Below, piece by piece: positions 1-31,497 of a stretch of 64,000 nt of DNA. Position numbers and translations under genes: made by a program. The stretch spans positions 5,622,704 through 5,686,703 of the forward strand of contig OX246740.1 in NCBI GenBank assembly GCA_945910005.1, written 5' to 3'. The notes below the pieces were generated by a model. It did not search any database. It saw nothing but the letters and a program-made list of their open reading frames with translations, and was not told the origin of the DNA. The stretch comes from Isoperla grammatica (lineage: Eukaryota > Arthropoda > Insecta > Plecoptera > Perlodidae). Each line of letters opens with the position of its first letter. Positions within the stretch are counted from its first letter, which is position 1.

Positions 1-370
1 TCTTCAGTAAACCAGTGTTTCTGAACGTTCTTGTAAGTCTAATTGCAAGGTACGATACAGCGAAAGATCCTCTGAGTTGGCCGCGGGTGTTGTTGGACTA
101 GGAAGTAGTTTGACGGTCCGTCGGTCTATTTCATCCTCCCACACACACGCCCAGGTGCGTGAAGGCCCGGGGATCGAACCCACGATTATGCGAGGCCTTG
201 ACCCCCCCCCCCCCTCCCCCGGTACCGTTACTCAACCGGGTATCGAGCCCTAGTCCTGGCGTATGTACAACGCGAGCAGCGATTCGTTGAGTCCTGCTCT
301 ACTCCCTTGCGGCCATCACCAACAGGGTAACGCGTCTAGGGGTCCAGGGATCGAGCCCTGGTCCCTCTCC
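1..370. other. Window edge, no gene
   Basis: No coding signal. There is a C-rich tract at ~201-220 and, at ~168-186 on the minus strand, a tRNA B-box-like GGTTCGATCCC, suggesting a decayed tRNA-derived repeat. Confidence 0.4.
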
Positions 371-820
371 CCCGGGGAGCGAACCCTGGCCCGGGCATAG
401 AGCCCTGGTCCCGCAAGGCCTTGACACTGCCTTGACCCCCACTACCGCTACTCTAGGCGGATATCTGCCCGGCTTGTCTTGAAGGTAACGCGGACCCACC
501 GTGTGACGTGTTGTGCCTGGCCCGGGGAGCGAACCCAGGCCCGGGGATAGAGCCCTGGTCCCGCGAGACCTTGACACTGCCTTGACCCCCACTACTGCTA
601 CTCTAAGCGGAGATCTGCCCGGATTGTCTTGAAGGTAACGCGAACCCACCGTGTGACGTGTTGTGCCTGGCCCGGGGAGCGAACCCTGGCCCGGCAATAG
701 AGCCCTGGTCCCGCGAGGCCTTGACGCTGCCTTGACCCCCACTACCGCTACTCTCATCACAGAGAGCGGAGATCTGGTCGGCTTCTCCTGAAGGTGAACG
801 CAGACCCACCGTGTGACTCA
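371..820. repeat. Three tandem copies of a 150-bp repeat
   Basis: CCCGGGGAGCGAACC recurs at 371, 521 and 671, and TTGACACTGCC-type words at 421, 571 and 721, so the period is exactly 150 bp. Because 150 is a multiple of three, the minus strand reads as a false 50-residue protein repeat. Copies 1 and 2 are nearly identical; copy 3 carries a ~10-bp insertion near 755. GC content is far above the surroundings. Confidence 0.9.
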
Positions 821-830
821 GTCGGTATTT

Positions 831-2489
831 GGAGTGAAGATGTGTTCGTTGTGTTTCTATATCAGTGACCGGCTCAGGCTTGAGGCCCTTTGTGCACACT
901 GTGAAAGTTTTATCGAGAGGTAATGATGGCTTACTAGCCTACTTCTTATTTGCTTCTCAAGGAGCTACAGGTAACCGGTATAAGTGTTCAATCATTCAAT
1001 TATAGACAATCAATAAGAAACTTTTATACGGCAAAAATATCAGGTAAGTTCGTTATTTTTTCCACTGTCAGTAAACCGTGGTGTATTTGAACACTGATTG
1101 TGATGGGGTTATAGTTGTGGGGAGTATTTGTTTAGCATATTCATGTGTTTTATAGTTACTAGATATTCTACCTACAACTTGCGAGTGGCTGCTGTAGGAG
1201 ATACGCATGGCTATATATGCAGGATCATGTTCAAATACATTTACAGTAACGGTTTACTGACAATGGAAACAAAAATAACGAACTTATTTTATATTTTTGG
1301 CGTATGAAAAAGCATCGATTTATATTTTTGTTATGGGTTGAATAACATTAATGTCCGTAGCGCAAGACACATTTCATACAAAAATAGATCAATTGAATTT
1401 AGATTTGGTAAACAAGTTGTATGAATTTGGTGGTGTTGTGTGTTTAAAATCACGAGTTCGTTACGAAAATATTTGTTATTTTATAATCTCAGAGATTCTA
1501 GTGGAAAAATATTACCCCCCATTAATCTCCAACATAATCAACAAAAGCTATAACCGTACAATAGGGCAGTGAACAATGCAATTCCCCATTCCAACACAAT
1601 GTATAGGTATCTTTCATCGCTTATTATATTGGCCAACTTCTTGGGGAAACATTGTTTAACAAAGGTCTTTGGGGATATATTACAAGAATAGGGTCAGATG
1701 CACGTATAGGACATGTTTATGGTTGCTATGTAGTTTGTTTTTCTTATGGAAAATAGCAAGTAATAAAACAATCCTCAAAGTATCCGACAACATATTTTTT
1801 GTTCGAAAAGTGTTGCAGATTTACAGGACAGCAAAATGTCATAGTGGTTGATTATAGGTAAAAGAACATATCATTTTAAAATTCAGTATTAATTTATTTA
1901 ACAGTTTTCAATATATTAATATTTTTGCATAAAATAGGCAACTATAGACAATCGGTATTTTTCCAACGTATTTAATTGTAATATAGCTTGCATAAAAAGT
2001 AGATCTAGACATCTTTTAAAACTTACTCGGGATGTGTAGCATACCTTACAGTGTGTACATAGCATCTCTTCTTCAGAAGCACTTGGTAGTGCTCTCATAG
2101 TGCATGGAACTGCATAATATCTATAGCTCAGTATGCTAATTTCTTACATCTCTATGGGTTCAGAACGCCTACACAGTGCACATACATTAATAAAACAAAC
2201 AAGCTAACCACTATAGCTGTGAGACATCATAACGATACTAAAGTGTATTATTAAATTAACTAATCTTCATAGTTATGTTTTAATGTGTGACCTGAGACCG
2301 AGAGGTGGATATTTTCTTCCTTAACAAGTTCTAACAACAGCTGTACTAGTACCAACGTAACTGGTCTCATAGCTACCTCACATCCCATCTACCGCCCCTT
2401 CCGTGCACGCTGTTTGAACGGAAATAAACAGATTCTTGCCGTTCTCTCACACATTCGTAAAGGTAGTCTTGTGCTTAGTCGAGTGCATA
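831..2489. other. AT-rich non-coding DNA
   Basis: Short chance ORFs only. It contains the inverted-repeat element listed separately at 1017-1312. Confidence 0.5.
1017..1312. mobile_element. Inverted-repeat MITE-like element
   Basis: Left arm 1017-~1096 and right arm ~1227-1312 are inverted copies about 80 bp long: both contain AAGTTCGTTATTTTT, CTGTCAGTAAACCG-type and GTATTTGAAC words in the same order on opposite strands. No coding capacity. I could not fix a target duplication. Confidence 0.65.
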
Positions 2490-2682
2490 AAGGCTGGTCC
2501 ACACAGATTTTTAAGACATAATGCATAAGGTTTTAAGACGTTGTTTTAAAAACAACAATGAAAACAACGTCTTAAAACTAAAACTTTGTGTGAACGCCAG
2601 TACGTGTTTCCTATGATCCAACTTTACGACTACGCGTTAAACCTTAAATCGTATGTCTTAAAAATCTGTGTGGACCAGCCTT
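2490..2682. mobile_element. 193-bp TA-flanked MITE
   Basis: Termini AAGGCTGGTCCACACAG and its reverse complement are exact, followed by TTTTTAAGACATA on both arms. TA occurs immediately outside each end (2488-2489 and 2683-2684), the duplication made by Tc1/mariner-type transposases. No ORF; presumably mobilised in trans. Confidence 0.85.
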
Positions 2683-2684
2683 TA

Positions 2685-5403
2685 GACTCACCCGCTGTGT
2701 TTGGAAGTTCAGGATATCCAGCCCAAGGTTGTAAATTATCCCTAACGGACATGTTGTAAGTAGATGATAGGAACTGAGAAGTAGAACATTTTAGTTACGC
2801 AAAAATGATGAGATACCCCCGATTTTTGTCGGTTTTAAGCTTTCGTATTTTCAAAACGTAAACCAAAATGTGTCATTCCAAAGAGAAAGTAATGCTCTTT
2901 CTTATGAATGTTCATCTGATCCAATAAATATTTCCGTCTTTCAAATGAACTAATTTAACTGTTGTGTTGTTGAAAAACACGTTTTGCAATCAAATAAGTT
3001 TGCGTATCCGTGTGTAGTGCAAACGCGCGTAATGCTGCGTATAATACAGTAGGGTTTGCCTAAACCACGCTTGACCTGAGAAGTGCGTACAACAAAACAA
3101 CGTAGAACAAACGTGCCGTCTCAGCAAACAATCATGTGCTTTAGATTTGAATTTATCCGTTACAACTCACGAGTTAAAGATGTTTGCCAGCCACACTACA
3201 CTTGCCAATACAATAACGCTGGTATATATTACAATTTTATGTAAATAAAACAGATTGGTACGCGTTATAACGATCGTGAGAATATCAACGTGTGTAAATA
3301 TTATATATACAATCTTTTATTTATCTTTGTAGTCGATGGTTTTGCGGCGGCGTCATAACGTGACATGGAAATGAGTTTTTACTGTTAGGTGGCACGATTT
3401 CTTTTACTGCATGTTTTATTATTATTGGTTTTTAGGAAACTCTTGCATCACTCGGTGGTCGTGTAAGAAGTGATGCTTGGAGCTCATTAACGGGGAAAAC
3501 GTAGAGAATTATTAGAAGTGTGACAGTTGAAAACCACACTCGTTTCGGATATCGCACGCTGTGTCATAAAGTGGCCACGAGGGGCAGCACTTTCGCCTGT
3601 GTTTTGTGAACAAATATTGACAATCCGTTCCTGAAACTGAAGGGACACGTATATGCACCATCCATCTGTCAGAACTTAGACTTAGCTTAACATTTTCTAA
3701 AATGAATGACAATATTTTTTGTTTCATAGTAAAGAAACGAAATTGCTTTCAAAAAGATTAAAGTAGCAAATTTTAAAATGTCAGTAGGCCTAGTATACCA
3801 ATAAGACAAAACAAAAATATTTTGTACACGTTGTTTTGATTCTTTATAGCTACTTGTTCGCATTAAACTTTTTTTTTTTTTTTTTACCGCTGGTCGAACA
3901 TTAATGATTGAATTTTACTATCGTTTTTCAAATCGTAATCGATTGGTACGGTAGTATTGGGTTAAAGTTGTTCGCCATATCTCTCATCGACTGTAACTGT
4001 AAGCTTACGTCACACAGACAGATGACTCACTCGCACAGCTCCTCTCACCAAAAACAATTCACACCCTGACAGATTTACGACCGCATATTTTATATCACGC
4101 TTTTAATGTGTAAGATAATGATAATAATTATTCTCTGTGGATCTGAAAAAGAGTTAATTAAATCGGACGTTGATAAAGTGGCCACTCTTTAATCGGACGA
4201 CTTTGAAAGAACGAGAATATTTTGTCACACTAAATCACTGCTAACAATCTCTACTGTACACAATGCCGCAGTTGTACTTCCGGTTCACTGATAAATCCCC
4301 TGGCGGGGGCTTGTCGAACACCCAAATCAGGACGGCGCATCCATTTTCATAACGATAGAAATTACATGTTATTCAAATAGAGAATGATTCAGAAAAACAA
4401 ATAAATTGATCAGTTAAAACCAAAAATTAATTCTAACTGAAAATAGCAAAACAGAAATACTTGAATTATTCATGCATTCTATCTAAATGTTTAATACAGA
4501 TATTTTAAATCAGCCTTTTACGTTATTAAGCACACTTTTTGTAGTGGGCACGAGAATGGCGATTTTCGAGCTCATGAGGTTTACCGTACCTCCGCTAGGG
4601 GATTGACGGACTTTGGGAGCTTCCGGGCTTATATGACATCTATAGGCATCTACACAACTACCATCGGGTTCATAAAGTTGTGTATTTCTGTTTTGATATT
4701 ACCACAAAACGTGTAAAATTAGAAATCCTCTAATTTCCCCTCGAAATCCATTTTTCCCCTCCTACCTACTTGACCCTTTCCTCCAGTCTCCTCTGATGTC
4801 ATACGATTTTGAGTACGTCGTTGGTTATAAACACCCCCTCCCCTCCCCCTCCCCTCCAAAAAAAGCTCTAAGAAACTGTGAAACACCAAGGTAGTATCAC
4901 ATAATTCTATACGTAAAAAAGTAGCTCAACAATTTATTCAAAATTACTTGAAATAACCAAAAAAAGCGAGTTATTTCTGTGTCGTAAGATGTTTTTTTTT
5001 ATACAACTATAAAATGACGGGAAGCTGCGAAATGTATAATTTTTAAACAAAAGAAGCAAAAAAATAAGTAATGTTGTCTACATGTACTCCATACATTAAA
5101 AAATTAAATTACGGTGTTTTGTCATTTTACTTCCATAACTATTAATTATTTAACTGTGTATTTTCACAGTCGCGAGACGCGCTGTTTTAAATGCGACAGT
5201 ATATTGTAAAAACGTCGACGCGTGATTTGTCTACGGCGGAACTAATATTCAAATCTGGCGTGCGTGCGTGCGTGCGTGCGTGCTGTGGGAGCTTGTCAGC
5301 GCAGCCTCCGCTCCGGGCACGTTCGTGTTTTCAAAACGGAAATACTTGGGTTTTAGCTTTGACCGCTCCTGATTTAATTCATTTGGCAATCTAATTATTT
5401 TAT
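2685..5403. other. No gene seen
   Basis: AT-rich. Only homopolymer T/A runs, a CCCCT-type polypyrimidine tract at 4830-4858, and a GTGC repeat at ~5258-5283. No exon with both splice sites and family similarity was recognised. Confidence 0.4.
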
Positions 5404-5490
5404 ACCAGATTATCTTGCAGCGGCTACGGGAGTCACCTATAGGGACATGGGTTCGAATTCCGCATCCGCATAAGGTATGTTTTTGTTTTA
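5404..5490 (+). repeat. tRNA-like SINE head
   Basis: Contains a near-consensus Pol III B box, GGGTTCGAATTCC (~5452), within CACCTATAGGGACATGGG...CATAAGGTATGTTT. The same arrangement occurs at 53811-53880 and, more decayed, at 40752-40800. No foldable acceptor stem, so this is not a functional tRNA. Confidence 0.5.
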
Positions 5491-6656
5491 ATTGTCCATC
5501 TAGGGCATGACTTTGGGAGGCGACGGGGAAGCAAAATGCAACAATTTCTGAATATTTAAAAACTATAAACTTTTTTTCTAAAGCTGTAAATCCACATAAC
5601 ATTAATACTCGTTGTCGTTAACATGATTGACGTTTACGACAGCTGTCAAAGCGAGCGACAAATACGTACAAACTCGCATCCATGACCGGGGGGGGGGGGG
5701 GGGGGCTACCATTCCTGAAAGTGTCTCGGTGACAATATTCACTTGAGTGAGTGTTTTCCACGCGGTCCGCCACAGCAATCAGCCAATAGCAACACGTAGA
5801 TATCTCTTAGTTTAGTTTGTGCCTTGTGGTTGTGGTTCACGGTGATTCCGATGCCGAAAAGTACTTTTGGTACACGGCTACACTTATCTAATTTATTTAT
5901 TTATTTATTTATTGAGTTATGCTTGTCGACTGTTCGTCTAGGCTATATGCCCCCCCCCCCCTCCCCGAATAATAATTGTTCGAATAGTCTATTCTGAGGT
6001 ACCCACATCATTACCATTCATTCACAGTGAACTATAATTATCAACAAACAATAGGAATACTTTGCTCCGACCTTGGTATTAAGTTCTTCACCTTCGTTGC
6101 ACAATTAGCGACACATGTACAGTTACAACAATAATGTACTAGCCCCCAGCGTAATGATAGATTCATGCCTTATCTACTGTTTTCTACAAAGTTTCCATGC
6201 GGAATCTTGTCTATGGTTGATATTTAAAAAAAAAAAAAAAAAACTCCATGAATGGATTATTTCGAAATAATATATTCTTGTTCTTTAAAATGTAGTCAAC
6301 TTCTCAAATTATGTCTCTCCTGAAGTATGGTCTAGGGTGAAAGGTCGCCTGCACCCTTATTTGCAGGTAGCATTCATGCAAGGCGTTTAGTGAACACGCG
6401 GATGCAACAGGAAAATGAATGAAGATGGTGAACTTAATGTAGCAATAGTTCTACCATTGGTTCTTCTTTAGAAGGTAGAAAGGCCCATGCCCATATTAAC
6501 TCTTACCGCCGGCTGGGCCGAGCAATCTTGTAGCAGAATCCTCCTCTCTCATGACTTGAATTAAAAATTGAAATGCGTATGGTATTAAATTGTGTATATG
6601 ATTGTGGATGTGTCATAATAATTATGCCTATGAGGTAAGAACTTAGAATGTAAAGG

Positions 6657-6687
<31 letters not shown>

Positions 6688-7702
6688 TCTAGCATTGTAA
6701 TTTGATCTCATGTCCTTACTTTGCTTTCACCAGCATAATTATTTTGAAATTGGCATTTGCGTTCCCTTTCAGTAAGAGACATGCTTTATCCGTTGACACA
6801 TCTTGTAAAATGCCTCTTCAGTATAATATGATACTTGGTTTAAAATATGTTAATATTGCTATCGTGGATCATGAAAATGTAAAACTGCTGCTTTTAGTGT
6901 TGAGGAGTTCCACTTGCTGGACATTGCTTGTTAGCTTAGCTCATTGATGGAACATTTATGAAGATAATTGTAATTTTATTTATATTGTGAAGAAATCCAC
7001 ATTGTGATATTTATTCGCATGGCTTACATAAGCAGAATATTACAATAATGTTCACATTTTATATTTTAATCTGAAGCAACAAAGCTACAAGAATTAAAGC
7101 GATTGTTTCTATTACGAAATAAAAATTATCTCTTTGTTGACCAAGGAAAAAGGTGACCCCCCCCCCCCCCCCGCCTCATCCTCGTACGCAACTGTGAAGA
7201 CATGTTATATGTAACATGTAATGTTATATTCATTATCCTTTACTTGTTTGTTAGTATTACTTGTTAATAATAACTTGAGTTAATTTCACACGTCTCCATT
7301 TGCATCTTGTTTTTGACTAAGCCTCGGAGAAATGCATTTTGTAACATGTTCAATTTTTTATTAATTATTAACATATTTTGCAATTTGTCGCATCTATATG
7401 TGATTCCATGTTCAAAATTCAAAGTGTTCATTAGAAAAATTATGACTATATCTCATAATCAAAATGCACTAGTTCATGTTATGTACACTTTACCCAATAC
7501 AATATTTTCAAAGATACATGTATGTATTGAAACTTAATTTTTTGTAATTTTTAGTGAAACTTTATAAAATGATATTTTATATGATTTTGATTGATGGCAC
7601 CACAAAGTGTTCGACATAAATTGCCATGTTTTCCTACTCATAAACATTTCCCACATTCTTTAATTTTGCAAACGATCCTAAACGTCTTGTTTCTGTTCTC
7701 AG
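5491..7702. other. No gene seen; microsatellites
   Basis: Holds (G)n at ~5689-5706, (TTTA)n at ~5890-5914, a C tract at ~5950-5961, (CA)n at ~6661-6686 and another C tract at ~7157-7172. The N-terminal ASPP exons are expected 5' of 7703 but I did not find them here. Confidence 0.4.
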
Positions 7703-27622
<19,920 letters not shown>

Positions 27623-28260
27623 TGATGGAAGTACCTGATCAGATGACTCATGAAATAATACTGTAGCAATGATACACAACACAGCTCTCCATATTGACTG
27701 GCTGAAAAATCTAATTTCCTTGTCAACTCGGATAAGTTGCCACTTTACTATTACGCAAACACCTTAATCAACAATATACCATACCATAGTTTTAACTCTG
27801 GTAACAAAGTATTCGTACTCAAGTTACTTGTTTCATCCCGTAGTAGTGATTTTAGAACTCCTCCCAGGTTTCACAACCCAACTTGTGATCCACTTCTTGT
27901 TGACCAAAACAAATGTCGTGAACCCGTTCGCGGCGACCAAAGCAACTGTTGTAAACCAGTTCTTACTTACAGAAAATGTTTACTTTAAATGTTAAAAATG
28001 TTTCTTTTTTTTATAAATATATCATGTATATACATATATTGTACAATTGCATACAGATTAGTATGTCTATCTTGTACATGTTTTAGAATACTTTTAGTGC
28101 CTTTTATAATGATGTATTGTATGTTGTAACTGTACTGTATGTACTTAAAGTGTTAAATATGAACACAATATCATTTACAATCATGGTGATAAACTTGAGT
28201 AAAGATTTTAAGTATGAAAAAGTGAAAATATTATAAATATAATATTATTATTGATGAATG
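27623..28260 (+). other. Probable ASPP 3' UTR
   Basis: This AT-rich sequence follows the stop codon. It has many TGTA words and ends in an AATATA-rich stretch (~28225-28245) followed by a GT/T-rich tract (TGAATGTGTTTTATTT). No perfect AATAAA lies at a convincing position, so the end point is a guess. Confidence 0.4.
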
Positions 28261-28917
28261 TGTTTTATTTACTGTCATTAGAAATAACTGTACTACTCCT
28301 ATCCTCGGCCTTTATTCGTGTTCACTACATAGTAAGAAATAAGTGAGGGAGTGATTTTCAAGAAGATATGATTCACTCCAAAATCGTAAGCTAACACAAC
28401 ATGTATACTGCATGTGATAAAATAAAAGTACTTACAACAGGTCTTGAAATATGTACCTACCCCATAACATATTAAAATGTATTGCAATTTGCAATATAGA
28501 ATCCATGATTACATTAGCGAATGCGACCGATTTCATTAATCGATTTCATAGTTGAAATCATAATGATTGTACGATTTTTTTGTATCCTCAAATAGAAATA
28601 GCGATTTTCTATTGATCATTTAAATCAAAATTAGCTTGATGCCAAATCGGCTAGTACGGGCGCATATACTGTCGAGTTTAGTTTAGGCCTAGTTTAGTTT
28701 ATTTTCTTCCTTTGATCAGATACATAGATCTAAAATTGGAAATGTCAGTAACTGGTCAGCCTGTACTTCTGCCCTAGCGGTCGCGACCACCCTGTACCTG
28801 ATCAAATTACGACCCACTTAATATCAACAACCACACACATTATTAAACAAAACATGCATTTCAGTAGTTTTTGGGGAAAAAATGCAATTTTATCGGGAAT
28901 GTTCCTAAAAACTATTA
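28261..28917. other. No gene seen
   Basis: AT-rich; ATCGATTTC/ATTAATCG words at ~28520-28620 suggest a decayed hAT-like fragment. Confidence 0.3.
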
Positions 28918-29086
28918 CAGTAATCCCCCTTTAATTCAAATTTCAAGGGAGCCTAAAAACTTAAGTTTGAATAACCAAATTTTGAATTAAAACAACCTTA
29001 ACACTAAGCATCATACCTAAATCTTCTGCCATTCCATCAATACAGTAGTTTGAATTAACCGAGTTTGAATTAACGAGGGACTACTG
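28918..29086. mobile_element. 169-bp pogo/Tigger-like MITE
   Basis: Ends CAGTAATCCCCCTTTAATTC and (reverse) CAGTAGTCCCTCGTTAATTC. TA precedes the left end; the right flank reads TT, so the TA duplication is not intact. CAGT ends and the AATTCAAA internal repeats fit pogo/Tigger-derived MITEs. Confidence 0.6.
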
Positions 29087-29428
29087 TTTTATGAATTTTT
29101 TAAATTTAGTATTACTATTTACTATTTTTGCTATTGCATTTTGGAGCCAAATATTTGGTATAATTCCATCAACAGACGTCTAGACCACGGTCAAGACCCC
29201 CCTGCTTGTTCACCTGGCAATAAAAGTGGACCAATGATTTGACAGAATCTTTCCTTACTCCAACTTCTCTTCTACTCGCATGTTTTCATACAATTAAGAC
29301 TGTTGCTGCCTTCTCTCACCATCTGATCATGATTTATATACATTATTTGGTTTCCAGTCTAGAATGTTACAAGGTAAATGTGCAATATATGTTAGGGTAA
29401 AGATGGTCCGGTTCCTTATACAGGGCTC

Positions 29429-29872
29429 AGTGACGTAACTAGGATGAGGAGGGGGGCTAGGGGGTTAAACCTCCCCCAAAATTACATCGAGGCTGATATT
29501 TACTACTTACTACTTCTTTAGAAATAGAAAATATAATAATGATAATTAATCTTCTGATAGTGTTGGACAACAAGTGTGTACCTATCGCCAAAGATTAGAC
29601 CTATTGCTACATCTGAACCAAAATAAATACATCATTCAGCTCAAATGTAGGAAGTAGGAACTATTGAAAACAGTCACGTAATTTAAATAAAATGGTTAAT
29701 GCTTCGAGTTTTTATTCATTGACTCTAAAAAGCACGAAATATCTATAATAACACAATATAAGAACACAAATGCCTCCGGCAGCTGGGGCATCGGCCCAGA
29801 CCCCTTGCAGTTCCCAAGCCTCACTTAACCCCCCCTCCCCCTCCTGAAATAATTCCTAATTACGCTATACTG
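29429..29872. mobile_element. Degraded hAT-like element (CAGTGACGTA end)
   Basis: Left end CAGTGACGTAACTAGGA and reverse right end CAGTATAGCGTAATTAGGA, both followed by G/C-rich stretches. It resembles the intact element at 59647-60199. No clear target duplication remains. Confidence 0.45.
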
Positions 29873-30914
29873 GTGGCTAAAAAAATACCATGGCCGAGGT
29901 ATGTCAAAATAGTGCATTGTCGAGCAAGTAAAATATTTGCTCACATGGCCAGCCGGGCATGATGTATCTGTGCTTAATTTCAGGGTGGACGCGTCCACTT
30001 ACTCTTTTTTCGTGGGTGGACGCGTCCGCCAACTTAGTTTTTGGAAAAGTCCTAATTGAAAAGTCGCCAATACGGTGTTGTAACAGACTGTAGCCTGCCT
30101 GTAGTCACTGTTACCCTACTAGTGTGCCGACTGGACTTTTCCACACTCTCCCGTACTTCCTGCTTGATTGGCGGGGTCCCATGGCGGTAAAAAAAAGATT
30201 ATTTTTATTACAGAAAACGAGAAAACGCAAGACGCCTTTCTACCCCCCCCCCCCCCCCCCCCCTCCCCCCCAGGGTTGCCATGCGTTGCGGAACAGTCCT
30301 GATCAAAGATAGTAAGAAGTAAAGAAGATATACCCTGTCGGGTCCTGATATTCAATTTCAGGTCAATGTTGGGACGTTTAGTTTACATTTTAAGATATAT
30401 GCAATCCAGAGCGTGCTCATCGCAGTTATCAATGGTCAAAAAGTACACGTCAATGTTTCAATTCATTTTGGTGGTTTCCTGGTTTTTATCATCCTATTTA
30501 ATATTTATTAATTATTTTCATCCATGGTGCGAGCCGCCGAGGGTCCTGCGAGGATCCCGCCACAATTCTCAAAAATATGTCGTCTATTTGATCAATTGAG
30601 AGATGGCTCATTTGGCAGCACTGATCGCGCCCCAATCCTCAAAAATACGTTTTGTCTATTTGATCAATTCTTTGCTTCAAGTCAATGTAAAATAATTGGA
30701 CCAGGGTCGATACATTCTCTCCTTTAACTACGCGACATTTAATCTCTATTACATCAATTATCTGAGCAATTTTAGAGTTAGTTGATGTTAGCGTGATTAG
30801 CAATGTTAACGAGCGCGTTATAACACTAATTGATGGATCAATTGGTCGTTTGCTTAGGGGGGCCAGGTTTATAGTCCAAGAGCCAGTAACATAAAAGCTC
30901 CCCTCATAAGGTAC
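29873..30914. other. No gene seen
   Basis: Contains a ~29-bp C-rich homopolymer tract at 30243-30270 and two copies of the phrase CAATTCTCAAAAATATGTCG/CAATCCTCAAAAATACGT near 30562 and 30632. No coding signal. Confidence 0.35.
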
Positions 30915-31497
30915 AGTGAATAGCGTACATAATAGAATACTGAATAGCATACATAATAGAATAGGTACTCAATAGCGTACATAATAGAATACTGAATAGC
31001 ATACACAATAGAATACTGAATAGCGTATATAATTGAGTACTGAATAGCGTACATAATATAATACTGAATATCGTACTTAATATAATACTGAATAGCATAC
31101 ACAATAGAATAGTGAATAGCGTACATAATATAATACTGAATAGCATACATGATATAATACTGAATAGCATACTCAATAGAATACTGAATAGCGTACATAA
31201 TAGAATACTGAATAGAATACTGAATAGCGTACATAATAGAATACTGAATAGCATACATAATAAAATATTGAATAGCATACACAATAGAATACTGAATAGC
31301 GTACAAAAATAATAGAATACTGAATAGCATACATAATATAATACTGAATAGCGTACATAATATAATACTGAATAGCATACTCAATAGAATACTGAATAGC
31401 GTACATAAAAGAATACTGAATAGCGTACATAATATAATACTGAATAGCATACACAAAAGAATACTGAATAGCGTACATAATAGAATACTGAATAGCA
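30915..31497. repeat. 24-bp minisatellite, ~24 copies
   Basis: Unit GAATAGCGTACATAATAGAATACT with GCG/GCA and CAT/CAC variants. The 24-bp period is a multiple of three, producing long false ORFs on the minus strand made of an 8-residue repeat. A TCAGT/pentamer drift at the 3' end marks decay. Confidence 0.95.

Noticed and set aside
299..760. 153-codon minus-strand ORF with 50-residue repeats
   Set aside because: Explained by the 150-bp tandem repeat; no independent coding evidence.
1351..1572. 73-codon plus-strand ORF
   Set aside because: AT-rich chance ORF just outside an inverted-repeat element; no family or splice support.
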